NCBI GenBank assembly: GCA_002633005.1
Contig: NMRA01000910.1
Location: forward strand, 21,103 to 66,688
DNA from: Phoronis australis
Taxonomy: Eukaryota > Phoronida > Phoronidae
Length of the DNA stretch: 45,586 nucleotides
Direction of reading: 5' to 3'
Under the pieces are notes generated by a model, which was given only the letters and a program-made list of their open reading frames with translations, made no database searches and had not been told where the DNA came from. Shown here one piece after another: positions 1-12,200 of the stretch. Made by a program: the position numbers and the translations under genes. Positions within the stretch are counted from its first letter, which is position 1; each line of letters starts with the position of its first letter.

Positions 1-9
1 AAACCAAGT

Positions 10-49
10 GGCGGGAAACGCTTGCCTCCTAAAACGTCACTTCCGGAGT
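10..49. promoter_or_regulatory. E2F-like and ETS-like motifs at the left edge
   Basis: GGCGGGAAA at 10-18 matches the E2F consensus and GTCACTTCCGGAGT at 36-49 contains an ETS-family core (ACTTCCGG). Such a pair is typical of TATA-less cell-cycle or housekeeping promoters in animals. The same 14-mer recurs at 38771-38784 between CENPC and HAUS3. Promoter function is inferred from motifs only. Confidence 0.35.
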
Positions 50-376
50 AGCGGACGAGTAATTTATAAAATTACGAAAAGCTGTAATTAAGTGGAAAAT
101 ATGTCTAGGATAACCAACCAACCTTATTTTAGCTCAAAATGAAATGGAAAAAGGTTGCCTTCGCCTTTAAGTCACTGAACGGGAAAACGCTGTCATGCAG
201 TGAAAATGGAAGGCAGCAGCAGGCCAGTGGGCGTGTGTGATAACTCGGATTTCTAGTCTCTTATTATGAAAACTATTGAAGGCAATTATCAGCACTTGCA
301 AACAAGAATTTTGAAGTATGAAGAATTTCAACAGGAATTAGCTGTAGTCTTAGTCGTGAAGCTGACGACATTCCAG

Positions 377-485
377 CCACGGCTATTGGTCCGTTGAAGC
401 AAGTGCATGTACACGAATTTTGAAGAATGGCAAAGAAACGTTTTGTGTTGACAGAACTGACCTTGGGGAGGAAATGAGGCATTTG
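377..485 (+). CDS. Possible coding exon of an unidentified gene
   Basis: An open stretch of 36 codons follows a CAG acceptor (ends 376) and stops at a GTAATG donor (486). The reading begins HGYWSVEASACTR and ends DLGEEMRHL, with a mixed, non-repetitive composition that looks coding. It has no start codon of its own at the 5' end, so it would be an internal exon. I do not recognise the product. It sits just downstream of the E2F/ETS motifs and upstream of the other exon-like stretches at 949-1121 and 1323-1572, but I could not join all of them in a single consistent frame. Confidence 0.25.
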
Positions 486-948
486 GTAATGAACAACTAT
501 TGTGGATTAATTTGGGTTAACACCTAGCAAAACTAACTTCCAAGTATGCAATACTGTGGCGGAATTAAGAAATATAATTATGACAGTGCTAACTGTAGCT
601 GTGTGCGATTTTTGCCGAAATATCTAACGTTTGGCTTACAGCAGGCCCGGGATATGCGTGAGAGCCACAAAGTGTGCTAAAATGGTAGAAAATTAGGCGT
701 AACATTTCTATAGGAGATAAACGGTTGATTACCACAGAAGGCCGATGTCTTAAATGCCCAGAAAAATTAGGAAGGCAAGGTGACTTGCCAAGAAAACGGC
801 AGTCGGGGCACTCTAAAGGAAAGTACTTCAATTATCCGGTGCAACTTCTCTCACTCGACGGTGTTGTGTTACGACACCGCAACCTCCCAAAAAAAACGAA
901 ACGCGGAGGGTGAGATATTACAGAGTACAACTAGCAATGATTTGACAG

Positions 949-1572
949 TTGAGCTTGAGAAAACCCAGTGTTGAGCTATCCTTTATTAAAGACGTTAAAT
1001 TTTCCGTTGAGAATCTGACTGAAGTCATAGATGAATGCGACGGGAAGGATATCGAAGAGTACACGGAGAGAAAGGAAGCTTTAAAGATTGCTTTCTTTGA
1101 AGACCAGGAGCGAAACCGTGAGTAATAAATTAATGAAAAATGCATGGTATAGACACAATTAGAAGCTTTCAAACNGAAGCTTTAAAGATTGCTTTCTTTG
1201 AAGACCAGGAGCGAAACCGTGAGTAATAAATTAATGAAAAATGCATGGTATTGACACAATTAGAAGCTTTCAAACTATTGCGTTTGTGTGCTGTCCATAT
1301 TAATATTTATTCTTGGATACAGGTTCCCACCTCAAAATGAATTTCCCACGGTCGTTCTTTATGCCGATAGCAAATTTTTCGTCAACTGGATTAGAACAGG
1401 AATCACAAATCTCTCGCGCGCTCAGTCTATGATTCTCACACTTCAAACTTTTGTCAACACGATAGCTGGCCTCAGAAAGTTCGATGTTGACCTAGTTCTA
1501 AACTTCTCTGCAACCTACTGTAAGGGGATGAAAACAATTCAAAGTCCGCCCCTTGAAATAGGGCTTGCTTAG
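949..1572 (+). CDS. Two possible coding exons of an unidentified gene, split by a contig join
   Basis: Exon-like stretch one (949-1121) follows a CAG and reads SFIKDVKFSVENLTEVIDE, then DGKDIEEYTERKEALK, ending at a GTAATA donor (an alternative GTGAGT donor lies 4 bases earlier). Stretch two (1323-1572) follows a TACAG acceptor and reads FPTVVLYADSKFFVNWIR, then an amphipathic segment; it could end at a GTAAGG donor after 1519 or at the stop at 1572. With the GTAATA donor the two join in phase (GA+G, Glu). The intron contains a 100-base near-perfect duplication around the n at 1175, so the local structure is distorted by assembly. I do not recognise the product; a relic of a transposable-element protein is possible. 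Confidence 0.3.
1075..1275. repeat. Contig-overlap duplication around a single n
   Basis: Bases 1075-1174 and 1176-1275 are the same 100 bases with one mismatch, separated by one n at 1175. This is the signature of two contigs whose overlapping ends were placed side by side and not merged, so the duplication is probably not in the real chromosome. It duplicates the 3' end of the exon-like stretch at 949-1121. Confidence 0.8.
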
Positions 1573-3029
1573 CTGGAATTTAGAACTGCGGTCATGGGAG
1601 TGTTTTCACCTCCTGATTGCGAAGCGATCGAGTTAGCTGGTATCTTCATCAGCGCGTGATCTCAGCGGGAGGTCACCGCTTTATCCACTCAAGCGCTCGA
1701 CAACAACTAAACTTACGAGAGTCTCAGAACTCCCACATGCAAATTTGATATGCAAATGAGGGAGTACTTGACTACTGCGCCATCTATACATCGACGGAAA
1801 AGCTTAAATACCCGTGACTGCGTGTGGGAAATTGCGATTGCGTGCGCTGAAGTCGATATTTTCAAAGTACAATTACACCACTGTTNAAGGTTGCAAAGTG
1901 AGTTTTTTTGATATCCTTCTATAGAAAAAGCTTTAATCTCTCTGATGAAATCATCTGTTTCCTTTTAAATGAAACTAAAGTCCTAAAATTTGTCCGGGGA
2001 AGGAGGCCAAAAACGGCGGTTTAGCTAGTTGTCCCTTCCTGGTTATCTCTTCCTGATCCCAGGTATATTTTTGGAACTTGAAAAAATAAGATACGCAAAC
2101 TGGGTATATATTCTGCTGGACTTAATACAGAAATCAACGGTGGATCTTCTTAAACCTGTAAACCGTGAAAATTTCATTGAGACAGTTTTGTTCTACTAAC
2201 ATGTTCAACTTACTAACATTCCGTTCATGCAAGTCGGCCAGCACGTTCGCGTTGAAGGCGTTATTGCAACAGCAAGTGTTGTTTTGATTTTTGTTTGGTG
2301 TTTCCATATTTTATTTTGTTATGTATTCCCCTCTTCAGATAGTTACTGTTGTTCTTCAACACCATTTCTGTGCTTATAATGAGACTTCAGTAAACTCGCG
2401 ACACTGTTAACTCTTTAAATTTTAGCAGAAGTGTGCGAGTGTGACGTCCATCAGTAGAGACCTGTAGGAAGAACTATCGGAACCATTGTTCGTAACTGGC
2501 AGTAGCGAATATATGACGCAATTAAATGAAAACAGTCGACATAGATTAATTGTATTTGAAGTATATATTGAGGAAGAAGTGGAAAATTAAGTATGTAACG
2601 ATAGTAGACCGATTCTTGAATTGCCTGGTTTACGTCCTTCATGAGTTCAAGCTGTCCCAATGCTTTCGTTTTTCTTTTCAGGTCGTCACTTCATCAAATA
2701 CGCAACCAGACACTAATTTCAAACACCAGGCTTTATTTTAATATTGGAATAGAACACAACAGTACAACACAGAAAATAATAGGCCCGTGACTAAAAACCG
2801 GGCCACTGTTGCCGTGACGCCGGTACATCGTCATCATCAGTGAAGGAACACATTGCAGTCCACTGCATGGGTGACTTTTTTCACTCAATTTCCCCGGTAT
2901 TAACCAGTATAATCATGACCTGAACACGGATGCTTTTTCTCGATCTTTTTCGAACTCTCTTTTCACCGTAGCCTTCCGGTTCTGTAATGATTTCAAACCC
3001 CTTAGGGCAACCTCTTCATCTCAAGTTCT
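1573..3029. other. No gene seen
   Basis: This stretch holds a single n at 1886 (a contig join), AT-rich unique sequence and short chance open frames on both strands without convincing splice sites or composition. I see no gene, RNA or recognisable repeat in it. Confidence 0.5.
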
Positions 3030-3111
3030 CGCTTAATCTCAAGATAACGCACGTGACCTTGGAATTCCAAGTTCACGCAACACTCACTTCCGCTTAATCT
3101 TGAGATTAAGC
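3030..3111 (+). promoter_or_regulatory. Candidate promoter elements with a homeodomain-type palindrome
   Basis: GCTTAATCTTGAGATTAAGC at 3092-3111 is an inverted repeat with 9-base arms and a 2-base spacer; each arm carries TAATC/GATTA, the core bound by Otx/bicoid-class homeodomains. A related TTAATCTCAAGAT lies about 60 bases upstream, and a CACGTG E-box lies at about 3052. The signal-peptide exon begins 49 bases downstream. Regulation is inferred from motifs. Confidence 0.35.
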
Positions 3112-3159
3112 AACATTTCAAGTTCGCGTACAGCAGTTGCTAAAACGTCAGACAGAGAA

Positions 3160-3211
3160 ATGGATCGTATTTTGATGGTGCCGTTGATTCTGGTTATCTT
3201 ATCGATATCAT
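3160..3211 (+). CDS. Signal-peptide first exon of the membrane-protein gene
   Basis: ATG with G at -3 and +4 opens 17 codons of a classic short signal sequence (Met-Asp-Arg, then a run of Leu, Ile and Val, ending Ser-Ile-Ser) and stops at a good donor, T|GTAAGC. The leftover single base fits both the exon at 9481 (giving Cys) and the exon at 12116 (giving Tyr). The distance to the next exon is 6-9 kb, so the link rests on phase and protein logic, not on transcript evidence. Confidence 0.45.
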
Positions 3212-6200
3212 GTAAGCATTTTCATTCCTGTTTGACTCCCCTTTACAATATTACTCGGCGTTTACTTTCACCCTACCTAGTAACTGGTTGGATGTAGCGA
3301 TTCCTGATTTAGACTAGAAAAAACCAGTTTCCGGACTCTATTTATTATTCAGTGGTTTCCCAGTGACCACCGTCTCCAGTTGAACTACAGACGATGAAGC
3401 TCCTGTAGGCACTTCAATTACGCCGAAAGATTTTCGACGAATTATGCCTCACATTGATTACAAAATCAAAGTCACGTTGTTATAAATACCTTTTGCGCAT
3501 ATGATAATGATAGAGGGACAACTTAGGAGGCCATTGGCATTGGCATTGATCATGTCTTTTATTCCTTCCAACTTGAACAAATATTCACATGGCATTATCA
3601 AACCTTTTCTTTTAACAGTCCTTTGTTCAGTTTCCAAAAATCGGAAACTGGCTATTTTTAACACTTTGTGTGGCAGGTGGTATGATAACATGATGTCTAG
3701 CCAGTAGCCAGCCATGAAGACTATCGTCAGCTAGGCTGGGTACCACTACTTGTGTAGCCAGCTAGCTGACTGTATGAAGACTATCGTCAAAATACAGCTA
3801 GGCTGGGTACCACTACTTGTGTAGCCAGCTAGCTGACTGTATGAAGACTATCGTCATAATACAGCTAGGCTGGGTACCACTACTTGTGTAGCCAGCTAGC
3901 TGACTGTATGAAGACTATCATCAAAATACAGCTAGGCTGGGTACCACTACTTGTGTAGCCAGCTAGCTGACTGTATGAAGACTATCGTCAAAATACAGCT
4001 AGGCTGGGTACCACTACTTGTGTAGCCAGCTAGCTGACTGTATGAAGACTATTGTCAACATACAACTAGGTACCACAGTGTTTTTCTTCCGTAGACCCCG
4101 AAATTGCACACAGCCAGGATAGTTCTGCTCATCACCTCTCTGTGAAACCTGTGTCAACATGCAGAGCCAAAGACTGGACAATGGTGTGCATGAAAAATCT
4201 GGGAATCAAACAACACTCCTCTTTCCCGTTACAGCCGTTTACATGGAAACCAATCTAATAAAAGTCATTTTCTTGCGTAATCCTCTGCCTTTTCTAACAA
4301 AGAAAAGTTATGTCGCCGTTTTGAAAACAATACGTTCTTGACACCCGCACGTGCCATTTCCTAAATTTTTGCGACATCTCTCGAGAGATGTTGATAGCTT
4401 GACAGTAGCAAAATTTCTTCTGAAGTTCAGTTTGCTGGTATCAAAATTCTAAAAACTTATAATGAAGTAAAACCAGTTCCGATAATTTGTTGTGACGTGT
4501 ACGCAACCTCGTGAAAGAACAATTAACAGTTAATTGAAGAATCGGCAAAAAAGAAACTGGCCAATAGGTGACGCAATATTTCATGGCACCGAAAGTGGAC
4601 GCAGAAGATCGCTCCACAACTTTAACTGCAGAATAACGGTGGAACAGCAATTTTTCCAAAACCAGAATTTTATTTACTCAAATAAGTGTGTTATATTTTA
4701 TTTGGTCAGTTTTTTACCCACATCGGCCCAAAGCTACATTTAGTATACAGCTTTGTACCAAGGCTACACTGTGTGTTGAGCTCCGAAAGACCTTGAAATT
4801 GCACACAGCTTGGGTAGTTATGCTCGTCGCATTAAAACTTGTATCAACAGGTAGAGCTAAAGACCAGTGTGGGTTCATGCAAAATCTGGGAATCAAATGA
4901 CGCTCACCTTGCCCTTAACAGCCGTGAAAAACAACCTAATTCTCTGCCTTTTGTTACGAAGAAAAGTATGTCGTCATTTTAAAAACAGTACTCTCGTTAC
5001 ACGTGCATATGCCATTTCCCAAATTGTTGCGACATCTCTCAGGAGATGACAGCTTCGCTGCAGCAAAATTTGTTCTGAAATTCAGCTTGCTGGTATCAAA
5101 ATTATTTAAATCTTATTATGAAGTGAAACCTTTTCCGATAACTTGTTGTGACGTTAACACAATCTCGTGAAAGAACAACAGTTAATTCAAGAATCGGCGA
5201 AAAAAGAAACTGGCCTATAGGTGACGAAATATTTCATGGCGTCAAAAGTCGACGCAAAAGATCACACCACAATTTTAGCAGCAAAATAATGGTAGAACGC
5301 CAATTTCTCTAACACCTGCCGGTGAATAATTTGGGTTATTTAAGGAAGAGTGCAGTTTTCAATGACACTAATTTTGTGTCAGGTTTTATCTGGTCAGTTT
5401 TTTACCCACATCAGCGCAATTAGGCTTTATATTTTGTGGTATATATAAGACATCATATCCCCTGGTGTGCGCTGTGTAAAAATGGCCAGTTTCCGAATTT
5501 GGGAACTGAACGAAATACTGCTCTAAGAAAAAGTTTGATAGCGGGAGTATCTGACAGCTTCCTAAGGTGGCCTCTATGCGCAAAAGTTACTTAAAACAAC
5601 ATGAATTTAATGTTTCAATCAGTGTGGGACATAATTCGCCGAATAGCTTCCGGCATATGAATCTCCTATAGGAGCTTCACTGTCTCTATCGGCCAGCTAG
5701 AGAAAGTAGTCACTGTCTAGTCGGACTGAAGATCAGTTGAATTGCATACTAAGTAAATGATGCCCGTGAGTCACTTGTAGAATTGTACACAGTCAGTTTT
5801 TAAAATGTTGTCCTAACAAGCTTTTGGAAACAATTAATGAGATTTTTATATAATACAGTTATTATGTTGAATTCAAGTCACTGAGTGCAATGAAAATTTT
5901 TAGCGCAACTGTGTTCATTCTAGCAATTAAAACGTTCAAAATGTGTTGATTTTGTAGAAAATTTTCTTCTCTTTATGAAAATACTCATCACACCTCTATT
6001 GATGTTGGCGAATGCGAATATTACTTATTTTTCCACAATTCTCATGTTGTCGATTGTGTTGAAAGTGGATAAAAGGTGTTATTGGCATATGTTTATGATA
6101 GGTTTTCAGGGCTAATTAGCTTAGGTGTTTACTGTACATGTTTAGTTTAAAGTTATTAATTGTTGCCTCTTGACATATGTTTAGCTTGGGTGTTTACTGT

Positions 6201-9200
6201 ACATGTTCAGTTTAAAGTTATTAATTGCTACCTGTTGACATATATTTACAAATCATCCCAGCCCTAGCTAATCTTCCCCATTGGTTAGTTTTATATTTGG
6301 CGCACATTCTGATTGGTCGAATAGGTTCACTTGCATGTTATATGTTATATCCTTATACTATCTCACCAGTAGCTTTTAAATACATCATACCGAACAGAAG
6401 TTCTTTACTCTTCGAACCACCTCGGGTTTTATTCATACACAATATAACCCACAGGTGTCAAATGTGGGTCAAATGAAAAAATATACTCCAAAATGCACCA
6501 GAATTGGCTAAAAACTACCGCAATCAAAGCATAGTAAACAAAAAGACAGGTGGACTGTATTGTGGTTGAAAATTGTCAAAAAATGGGGGTCTTAGTGATC
6601 ACGTAAAGTTCTTTATTAGCAGGTAAGTCATGTTGATGACCAAGCACTGTGTTCAATTACTTTGCAATAAATTCTTTTTTTTAATGTTTATTACGAAATC
6701 TTCAGAATACAATGAATATACATAACCCAGAAAGCGCCAAGAGGCATTAGATCTGGGTAAAAATATACAAAGAAGTCTATATACAATGATTATATGCGAA
6801 TACATAAATAAAAAAACCGATGTTAAGAATACAAGGATATATGACAACAAATGAAAATAATTCATTTTCATACAGATGTATAAAATTCTATCCACTCACA
6901 CAAAGAGATTTAATGTTATAAAGAAATTCTGTTACTATTTCAAATAAAACCTTATTTTCGTTTGAGTTAAGTTCTTGACATCCATACAGAAAGAAATTAA
7001 TTTTGTTGTACAGTTGCGGAATTTCAGAATATTTTTTATAAACATTGGGGTATTGTTGCAATAAATTCTTCATTTATTCAAAAAAGGTCAAGTGTAGTGA
7101 CCTGCTTTCGACATGATTCGAATTTAACATAATGACTGTATTAGACCCTCTGATTGGTGTGTTTGATTTATAATGCCTCTATACAAAACAAAGGCTCCAT
7201 TCGTAACCCTGATAAGTATGTACTGGGACACAACCCTCCTTAGTTGTTTGGGTAAACTTTTCTTAGATGGGGCGCAGTTTTAATGACAAAATAGCTGTTC
7301 CTCTCAAGCTGAGAAAATATTTCTAGTTTGAGTAAGCATAGGTATGGAGCAAGATGAGACCACTTTTATAATAGTACGTGGCCCGACTTTACAATTTACC
7401 TAACAACTTGATTTTTGCACTTCATCTTGTACACTATTCAACGATCTGACTGGTTATGTCATCACTGCCTTGTTATCCAAATAAGTTGATATTTGCTATT
7501 CATCAGACAAACTTTTTAACGATCTGATTGGTCATGTCATCACTGCCTTCTTATCCAAATATGTTGATATTTGCTATTCACCAGACAAACTTTTTAACGA
7601 TCTGATTGGTCATGTCATCACTGCCTTGTTATCCAAATAAGTTGATATTTGCTATTCACCAGACAAACTTTTTAACGATCTGATTGGTCATGTCATCACT
7701 GCCTTGTTATCCAAATAAGTTGATATTTGCTATTCACCAGACAAACTTTTTAACGATCAGATTGGTCATGTCATCACTGCCTTGTTATCCAAATAAGTTG
7801 ATATTTGCTATTCACCAGACAAACTTTTTAACGATCAGATTGGTCATGTCATCACTGCCTTGTTATCCAAATAAGTTGATATTTGCTATTCACCAGACAA
7901 ANTGCCCATTTGTGGGTTATGTAGAGCCAACATATGCTGATCTCGTTCGTATTTCTGCCTGAGGATGTGAGCCCATGCGCGGGGTCTTGGATGTGAGGGG
8001 TAAATTGGTCATCACCGAGCACGCAAAGCATTCCTAATTTTCCGTTAAAATTGGCAGATGTAATCCTACTGAGAAGAGCACAACTGACAGATTGTCAGAC
8101 AGGTCCAACTTCTGTGGTGACCCTAGTGACAACTTTTTGTATCTACGGTTGTATCTAGTAAGCTCCTTGCAAGATACAATTTGGCAAGTGTATGTCTATT
8201 AACTTGGCAACAGATGGCGATCTGACTACGCTTATGCGTCCTAATGGCGGTTTTACGCTTCCCTCTCTATCTTTGGAGTTCTTGGTTTATTCTCACTGAA
8301 GTTGGCTAGTAGAGAGACGACGCCACCTTCCTCTTCCGAATGGGATTGACAGATTCTACGCCATTTTTATAACACTGAGAAACACCCGTAGAAGCACACC
8401 GTTTGTGCATTTCGATGTTCTTCGTTGCTCTTCTTTATTCTGGGGAGGCTAATGAGCTCACACAGTTTCTGCTAGCAGGTTAAAATAGACACCAATGCTT
8501 ACTAGGTTCCAAATACTGAACAGGGCATCCTAGCTAGGGTGCATAAATTTGAGTCACGGTGGCCACTTGGACACCCTGGACACCCTCTCTGATACAGACC
8601 TGCTGTGAATGTAGTGTCAGCCAAATAAGAAAATCTGCATATAAATTCTGACTACTAGTACTTGTTGAGTGAAAAGCAAAATTTTGGTTACTTTGCCAAC
8701 TTGCCAGGAAAAGGGTAAAATCACATTTGGCTGGCCATGAACGACCTGGATAAACACAAGTGAAATAAAATCTGGTTGGAATTAGTGTCGTAAAAACTTC
8801 CTTGAGTAAACTAGATTTGTCAACCGTGCAAAAAATTCTGTTGTTCTGTTACTAAATTTGTGGAGGCTCGTAGACGTCGACTTTGAGTGCTATGTAACAG
8901 AGCTTCGCCTTTCTATTGTGTTGTGAGTTTTCTCCTGAGACATGAGCTGGGGATTGGGTAACTAACTGTATTATAATACGATGAATGTTTTCAGTCAGCC
9001 AGTTTGGTCATAGTATAAGAATCAATTATCTTAAGTCCAGTAATAGATTTATTGATTATAACTGTATTATAAGCTAGACAGCTTGACTGCTATCTGTGAA
9101 ATAATTTGTCATACTTCCGTTTGAATGAGTGGGACTAGTTTTGCTCATCATTTGTATGACTATAAATTTCATAGTTTAAAACTTGCCTCTGGTACATAAT

Positions 9201-12200
9201 TTAATTTGTGGTAGCCAGTCTGGTTTGAAAAAGTCAGAGCTCAAATGCTAGATGTACATCTGTCAGCAACTACATCCACTGGGTTATGCTAGTAATGAAT
9301 GTCCAAAGTTATGGAGATTAACTTTTTGAATTTCATAAGGAAAGTTCTGTAGAATGCCTAGAGTTGGTTGCACTTTTCAAGTCATTGGACCAAGAAGTTT
9401 TTGAAGACTACTATTTCTAGATTGTAGCACCTGTCTCAAAGTGGATTTGCTTAACAAACTAGTACTTAAATATTTTCTAGGTCAAGGTCACGGCCTGACG
9501 GGACAAACTCGGGAGAGGTAGGTTTCTAAAGTTTCCTAGTGATAATAAAACTGCACACTCTGGCCACTTTGGATAAAAAAAGGGTTCCTAGTCCTTTGGA
9601 CCCATCCCCTGGATCCACCTATGCTACGTAATAAATGCACCATTTCTGCTGAAGTCGTGTTTTACACTTGTGTCGAGCAGCATCTTAAGGTCAGCACATC
9701 ATTGCGTGTATATCTACTGCACTTTCGCTTTACCTTCTCTGTTATCATGATGTGCAGATATTTTGCAAGATTTTGTGAACTCGCAATATGGATAAGTGTA
9801 ATTTATTTTAATTAATTTGTCAAGTATAGCAAATATTTAGAAATTTTTGTCCTAACACTACCTTAGTTGGCTCTTTAACTATCACAAAAAGCAGAGAGCG
9901 AAACGTGGATTACAGTAATCGTAGGCGGATCCAGAGGAGATCAAGGGGATCCGGAACCCCCCTTTTTCCCTTGATTTTAATGATATCAAATCTAGAATTT
10001 TCAAATTGTTGACTTGGATCCCCCCTTTTAAAAAATCTTTGATCCGCCCCTGGTAATTCATAGACAGGGTTTGAGGAACAGAAAATTACAACGTTGGTAA
10101 TAATTTTTCTCGCTAAAACTTGGTTTAAAGACTTCTGAGTTTTGCTTTGTTATGGTAATTTAGAACACAATGTGGAGTTTTACTTTTTTACTTTTCCATA
10201 AAAGGTAAGTTTGTCAAAATGTGGCTGAAATGGTTTAACCATAGCTACGATCAGACAATATTTTGTGGGCATTCACAACAATGGTCGAAACATTTGAAGA
10301 ATGAAAACAATCAATTTTGGCAATTATTTTTGTCTGAATTCTGTGAGGTTTTACTGTAGTAACATGCTTCTATACAGACCCAATGTAACTCTTGTGTCCT
10401 CCCGTTTGATCCATTTTAACATGTATAATCTCCCCTGTTGATATTTGGCAGGTACAGAATGACTGAGAAAGAGGCAGAGAAAGCTAGGATGGTTGTCCGT
10501 TCTTTGAAGGAACCTGGTATTCGTCATCGCCGTGGTAACTGTGTCATGTTTTGTTATCTAGCCTAATGGCACAAAACACCAGGAATGAGATATTAACTCT
10601 TGCACCTGGGTAGCATTCCGTAGATGCAACAACCTCACAAAAGACATCGTCATGCATTGCCACTGAAACACACTATAGCTGTACTTGCAACATTCTTTGG
10701 TCTATTGAATACAGCTCTTACTCCTTGGTTTAATCTTTTTACTTGAAATCGAACTCAAAAAATTATTTTTGACATTCCTTCTTTTATTTGAAGTGAAGAT
10801 ATTATATGTCATTCTGTGCTAGAGTGTGTTGTGAGTTATAAAAACCAATGTGCAGACCAAATTCACTCTTGATGACCAATAGATTCAAGCTACAACCTTA
10901 CAGTTAAAACCAAAATTTCAAGTAAAAACTCCAGATTTTAAGTTCACTTTTTAACTTTTAGCTTTAAAGTGGTTAAAATGACCAATTTTATATTAAAAAC
11001 ACCAAAAAACCAACCCCACCGGTCTACCAGCTGTCAAATTAGAACACCCGCAAACACTACCTGACGATATGTTTATTAGTTGATCTCGAGTTACGAGCAT
11101 TTATTGGTCGAAACGTACTACGTAAGTTCGAAACAACCAATCACAATAATTCTCCATTGTGTTAAGTGTGAAAAGTTGTCGGATATTGGTGCTCTTTTTC
11201 CTGGGATTTATGGTATAAGGAATGGCGAGGAGTTGCATTTGTGGTGGTTGCGTCAAATTAGTATTTGATGATGCGGTTGCTCTTTTTACTTTCCCATGGG
11301 ACATCAGAGAAGCACAGATTTGGCACAAGTTTGTGCAAGAAATTCACGTGTTGGTGGACATGACACTTCCACTGGTTACTTTCATACGTCACACCCATGT
11401 CTGTGGAGCTAAGAAACTTTCAACTGAAGTCGCTTTTCTTCTGTCTTCTCATTATTGGGATACTGAATTCACAATTGTGATATACAGGGCTATAGAGAAA
11501 GGTTTGATGATGCTAACAATGTAGTCTGTTGTCAAAACGAGATAAATGGTGGTTCTAAGTACTTTAATGCTGAAGCCAACTAGTGCATGGTAGGAGTACA
11601 CAGTCATCAATAAAAACTGTTATACATTCAAGCATAAAATATTGGACACTTATCTCAAGTCTGCACTAAAGTAGAATGGAAAATGTTATATTGCTTTCTG
11701 TAAATATATTTGCTGAACTAAACTGGGCTACTTATTGACTTTAGTTCTACTTAATTATGTTTTGGAGCATCCAAAACCTAGTAGTTTCTTGAATTAGTAT
11801 AGAAAAAGTTCAACTCCAAAGTTGTTAGTGGAAAGTTGTCGAATTCATAATAGATTTTTGACATCGAACGTTTTTCATGCATGGGTTTTGTGCCTTTTGT
11901 TTGCATTTCATTCATGGCAAAAAACCACACCGATTCACTAGTTTTTCCCGTTGTCAGTCTTACCAGCAATAACTGTGTCTGTGAAGGTAGCATGCCATGA
12001 CATCTAGAATGTATGTATTTTGATTCGTTAACGCTAAAGCAAATTAACAATTCTTACTTTGCCCGTCTATTCCAAATACCTCAGTGGTGNCAACAAGAGT
12101 AATATGTTGTTTCAGACTGGACAACCAGCTACTATGATTGGGGATCAGCGACTACACCCTCATGGTGGTCCAGCTGGTCTTTCACTACGAAGTATCCCTT

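Noticed and set aside
1288-1572. RNase H or reverse-transcriptase fragment suggested by YADSKFFVNWI
   Set aside because: The resemblance to ADS/TDSK-type RNase H motifs is limited to a few residues and no other catalytic blocks are seen.
3713-4072. CRISPR-like array
   Set aside because: Units are contiguous 67-bp tandem copies without unique spacers, and the genome is eukaryotic.
7684-7962. 92-codon repeat protein
   Set aside because: The 78-bp minisatellite is divisible by three, so frames stay open by chance; no splice context or conserved motif.
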